From positions 1,580,001 to 1,644,000 of the forward strand of contig JAREIK010017918.1 in the NCBI GenBank assembly GCA_029783825.1: DNA of 64,000 nucleotides, read 5' to 3'. This DNA comes from Sapria himalayana. Lineage: Eukaryota > Streptophyta > Magnoliopsida > Malpighiales > Rafflesiaceae. A model generated the notes under the pieces. The model saw nothing but the letters and a program-made list of their open reading frames with translations. It was not told where the DNA came from and did not search any database. A program made the translations under genes and the position numbers. Each line of letters starts with the position of its first letter. Within the stretch, counting starts at the first letter, position 1. Below are positions 60,321 to 64,000 of this stretch, piece by piece.

Positions 60321-60486
60321 CTCCATTTGATCCAGTAGAGATTGGTAAAGATGGAACCCATCCATAAAAAAGACCGTGATAATGTTAGAAGGCTTTGAAT
60401 TAGAAAATAAGGCTGCGTCTGCATGGGACTAGAATTTATTCGTGTTCTTCCTAGCACCAAGAGGATCGGCCAAGCCTTTTATATAC
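60321..60486 (-). pseudogene. P-loop kinase exon, unit 3 (deleted)
   Basis: The exon is about 27 bp shorter than the 193-bp copies, with the loss just after the P-loop where STLASEVVR would be encoded; further base changes interrupt it. This accounts for the shorter 387-bp period. Confidence 0.75.
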
Positions 60487-60707
60487 CTATAATAGGCTAA
60501 AACTCTACCCAAACTATTTGGGTACACACAAACATATTCACGGACATATAAAAATATTAATTATAGACATGAACAAACACAAATTTGAGTTGATAGTCAT
60601 ACAACTTCAACAAATATCTAAAAGATAGTTAGCAATGATGTTTAGAGAGTGAGAGAGAAGGCAAAAATAAAATGTTCCAGAATGCATGAAGATAATAGAA
60701 GCTCAGT

Positions 60708-60900
60708 CTCCATTTGATCCAGTAGAGATCGGTAAAGATGGAACCCATCCATACAAAGGACTGTGACAATGTCTGAAAGCTTCAAATCAGAAAATGAGGC
60801 TATGTCTGTGTGGGACCAGAATTTATTCACGCGTCTCATAACTTCAGAAGCTAATGTGCTCTTCTCAGCCCCAGGAGGACCAGCCAAGCCTTTTATATAC
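60708..60900 (-). pseudogene. P-loop kinase exon, unit 4
   Basis: This is full length and open throughout: KGLAGPPGAEKSTLASEV, then RRVNKFWSHTDIASFSD and MDGFHLYRSLLDQME. The P-loop carries Gly to Glu (GAEKST), which would abolish nucleotide binding. It is the best-preserved reading frame of the array. Confidence 0.8.
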
Positions 60901-61121
60901 TTATAATATGCTAAAACTCTACCCAAAATATTCAAGTACACACAAACATATTCACAGACATATAAAAATAGTAATTTTAGATATGAACAAACATGAATCT
61001 AAGTTGATAGTCATACAACTTCAACAAATATATAAAAGATGGCTAGGAATGATGTTTAGAGAGAGAGAGAGAAGGCAAAAAATAAAATGTTTCGGAATCC
61101 ATGAAGATATAGAAGCTCAAC

Positions 61122-61314
61122 CTCCATTTGATCTTGGAGAGATCGATAAAGATGGAACCCATCCATAGGAAGGACCGTGGCAATGTCTGAAGTCTTCGAA
61201 TCAGAAAATAAGGCTATGTCTGCATGGGATTAGAATTTATTCGTGCACCTCACAACTTCAGAAGCTAATGTGCTCTTCCCAGCACTTGGAGGACCAGCCA
61301 AGCCTTTTATATAC
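61122..61314 (-). pseudogene. P-loop kinase exon, unit 5
   Basis: Full length: GPPSAGKSTLASEVV, then an in-frame stop after NKF, then SKTSDIATVLPMDGFHLYRS. The exon's 3' border is followed by GTTGAG, a plausible GT splice donor; in other units this base pair has decayed. Confidence 0.75.
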
Positions 61315-61536
61315 CTATAATAGGCTAAAACTCTACCCAAAATATTTGGTTACACAAAAACATATTTACAGATATATAAAAAATAGTAATTATAGACATG
61401 AACAAACATGAATCTGAGTTGAAAGTCATACAACTCCAATAAATATCTAAAATATGGCTAGCAATAATGTTTAGAGAGAGAGAGAGAAGGTAAAAATAAA
61501 ATATTTCAGAATGCATGAAGATAATAGAAGCTTAGC

Positions 61537-61727
61537 CTTCATTTGATCCAGTAGAGATTGGTAAAGATGGAACCCATCCATAGGAAGGATTGTGGCAATG
61601 TTTGAAGGTTTTGAATTAGAAAATGAGGTTGCATCTATGCAGGACCAGAATTTATTCGTGTGTCTCACAAATTCAGAAGCTAACGTGCTCTTCTCATCAT
61701 AGAAGGACCAACCAACCTTTTATATAC
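61537..61727 (-). pseudogene. P-loop kinase exon, unit 6
   Basis: The P-loop region is destroyed (WSFYDEKST). The rest is recognisable as KFWSCIDATSFSNSKPSNIA and LPMDGFHLYQSLLDQMK. It is 191 bp long. Confidence 0.75.
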
Positions 61728-61977
61728 ATATAATAGGCTAAAACTCTACCCAAAATATTCAGGTACACACAAACATATTCACAATCATATAAAATTAGTG
61801 ATTATATACATAAACAAACATGAATATGAATTGATAGTCATATAACTTCAACAAATATCTAAAAGATGACCATCAATAATGTTTGGATAAAAGAGAGAGA
61901 AAGAAGGCAAAAATAAAATGTTTCAGAATGCATGAAGATAATAGAAGCTTAGCCTCCATTTTATCCAGTAGAGATCG

Positions 61978-62570
61978 ATATACTTGAGTGTATTAAATAG
62001 GGTTAAGTTAGGGTAATTATTTTATATTAAAACATAAAATAAACTATACCCCTTTGTTATTTTGAATATTATTGCTTTAATCTTGAAATAACCAATAATT
62101 ATGTGTACTTGATAATATTTGTTTTGATTCACATAAATAAGATCGATAAATAGAAATAGGAGTTTAATGATTTAGATAACTATTTTAGTTATATGGTGAA
62201 TATTAATTATTAATAGAAGTCACTCCTATTAAAAGAATTAAAGATGCTCCATTGAGAATACTTATAAGTTGTGATAATGCCAAATTTTATAGATATATTT
62301 TAATCTAGCATATCAAATAAGTTAAGTGAAAGGTCTCAATAAAAATTATAAGTTATTAATTAAATCAAATTGCTAGTAATTTAATTTAGTCGATAAATAT
62401 TTGTAATCTTAATGTGAGAAGATTAATAATAAGTATTAAATGACAAATAGCTCGAATAAATTTTTAAATAAGTGATTGAATACAATGTACACACACACAC
62501 ACACATTATATAGTATATGTTTCACATATATACATCATATAGTATTACCATTATAAATTTACATTAATTG
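61978..62570 (+). repeat. LTR copy of the copia B/C family, truncated
   Basis: It matches the inverse of 13740-14340 from TATACTTGAGTGTATT onwards, with the ACTTATAAGTTGTGATAAT and AGCATATCAAATAAGTTAAG blocks. It begins abruptly inside the seventh exon-array unit. An AC run lies at 62488-62506. Confidence 0.6.
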
Positions 62571-64000
62571 TCTATGTGTTAAAAGGTAATATATTTTCAT
62601 TATATTAAAAAGTTTTACTTTTTCTAATGAGCATGAGGGTATTTTTGGATTTTACTATTTTAGAATATTAGAATTTAAATATTGTTTTGTTTTTATCCAA
62701 TTAAAGAAAAAAATAAAACAAGTGAGTTCTCTTAAAAATTTTAATATGATATCTTTTTTACATAATTTTCCTTATCAAATTCAAAGATCAAGTTATTTCA
62801 AATCATATTAAGCAACTATTTATGCACTTATTCCCCTTTTATAAAGCATATGCATTTTTGATTGTTTTTATTTTGCATTATTTTTGAATATATTTAATTT
62901 CTTCCTAGTAAATTAATCTTGTTGAAGATGTGACTAATGAGTATCCTTGGTAGAAAGAGAATTAATATTATAATTTATAGATTTATTTATTTTTTTATTC
63001 TTTTTAAATAGATGAAAGATAATAGAAGTTTAATTGTTAGAGTAATAATAAACTACATTAATATAGTTAAAATCATAAATTGAAGTTGATATAACATTTT
63101 TTGATAGAAAAAAATGTTTTATTGTGTTGCATGACATTGTGGGGATTATAAATATTAAAAATTTCTAAATATTTTTAATAGTATTATATCCTCTATCTAA
63201 ATCAAAAATGTTATAGATTAAAAATATTATTCTTTTTTTTTATCCCTCTACCCTTTCTCCCAAACTCAACCCAAAATGTTATAGAGTAATAATAAACCCA
63301 AAAATATTATATTTTTAATAGGTAAACCTCATGTCCCATCGTCTAAACAACATAATAAATGATAGCATCATGGAAAACATATCCAACATCTACGAGGATC
63401 AGACTCATATTTTTAATGCTAGAGTATTCATCATTTTTTACCGATCAAACTACCATGTTGTTGGTTTGGATTCATATGACCATGCTATTTGTTTTTAAAA
63501 ATATTATTATTGATAGTAATTATGTACAAAAAAATTTGGTTCTTATATTTTATACTATCTTAGCTTGAGTGTCCATGACATATTACTATATGTTGATCTT
63601 ATTCTATCAGTATGAACTCATTATTTTAATATTACTAAACTTGATTCAACAAGCCCACTGATCACTAACACAAGAAAGAACACAAGGAGTCACACACTAC
63701 GAGGCATCTATTGATGGAATATTGAAATTATTCGAAATATAAGTGTTTTATTTCAAGAAACATAAATGTGAAGTTATTATGTTTGAGATAATTTTGAGAT
63801 AAATTTAATTTACAAAATTTTAGATTCATGGTAAATATAAAACTAAACACACACACACCCACCCACCCACGGGCACACACGCACACACACACCATGAAAA
63901 CTTTGTTAAAGATATGTGCAATCATAAGAATTAGATGAATCAAGTAGAACAATGACAATAAAGTCTATGAAAAAATTAATAAGATTAATTATTTTTATAT
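62571..64000. other. Anonymous AT-rich DNA
   Basis: The only distinct feature is an AC-rich run at 63847-63892. The frames at 63359-63568 and 63728-63958 show no domain, and the second overlaps the AC run. Confidence 0.45.

Larger units (their letters stand above)
59540..61978 (-). repeat. Tandem array of a ~412-bp unit carrying a kinase exon
   Basis: There are six units plus a partial seventh. The exon-end landmark CCTCCATTTGATCC-type sequence lies at 59908, 60320, 60707, 61121, 61536 and 61953, giving periods of 412, 387, 414, 415 and 417. Each unit holds a ~193-bp exon on the minus strand plus ~220 bp of intron-like DNA containing ACTCTACCCAAAATATTTGGGTACACAC-type sequence and a GA run. 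The array breaks at about 61978, where copia B/C LTR sequence begins. The units have diverged by point changes and small deletions, so the amplification is not fresh. Confidence 0.85.

Noticed and set aside
59403..61727. Six separate small kinase genes
   Set aside because: Each frame is the same 193-bp exon with intron-like flanks, lacking start context and other kinase parts, and most carry stops or lost P-loop residues.

Overview
The window is nuclear DNA from a flowering plant, taken from a repeat-filled, AT-rich intergenic or heterochromatic region. This is supported by Ty1/copia and Ty3/gypsy retrotransposon relics, a hAT transposon, CACTA (En/Spm) remnants, long TA/GA/CT/GT microsatellites, a plant-type ARF1 retrocopy, and plant P-loop kinase exon fragments. 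I see no intact host gene, rRNA, tRNA or CRISPR. The species cannot be named from the sequence.

Layout. 1-1780: one copy of an unclassified dispersed repeat (called R1 here). 2345-8760: an old inverted-repeat structure that encloses three tandem fold-back units and was later split by a 3.6-kb hAT element (5076-8680) with a perfect 8-bp target duplication. 9428-13115: a decayed copia element on the minus strand (copia A). 13560-22370: a second minus-strand copia element (copia B) with a long minisatellite leader that carries a nested solo LTR. 22430-24050: another R1 copy. 24522-24992: a 471-bp deletion derivative of the hAT element, also with a perfect 8-bp duplication. 25000-30361: anonymous AT-rich DNA with local duplications. 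30362-36120: copia C, plus strand, of the same family as copia B, cut off within reverse transcriptase. 36190-38400: a CACTA TNP2 transposase pseudogene. 38745-44620: GA and TA minisatellites interrupted by an ARF1 retrocopy flanked by a 10-bp direct repeat. 46190-47530: a CACTA-type end made of subterminal repeats. 47531-51480: R1 DNA and a gypsy gag/protease relic. 52580-53130: CT/CA microsatellite. 54380-54870: a possible LINE relic. 55600-58740: an R1 copy split by a 720-bp solo LTR with a 5-bp target duplication. 58751-59095: a second CACTA-like end. 59540-61978: a tandem array of a ~412-bp unit, each carrying one exon of a P-loop (uridine kinase/phosphoribulokinase-like) kinase. From 61978: a copia B/C-type LTR copy, then anonymous DNA.

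The coding remnants do not work together as a pathway. The window records successive insertions: R1 and the inverted repeat are oldest, the copia elements intermediate, and the hAT pair, the 720-bp solo LTR and the ARF retrocopy are younger because their target duplications are still perfect. The most unusual feature is the tandemly amplified kinase exon next to a CACTA-like terminus. Boundaries of old repeats were set by eye and are approximate.
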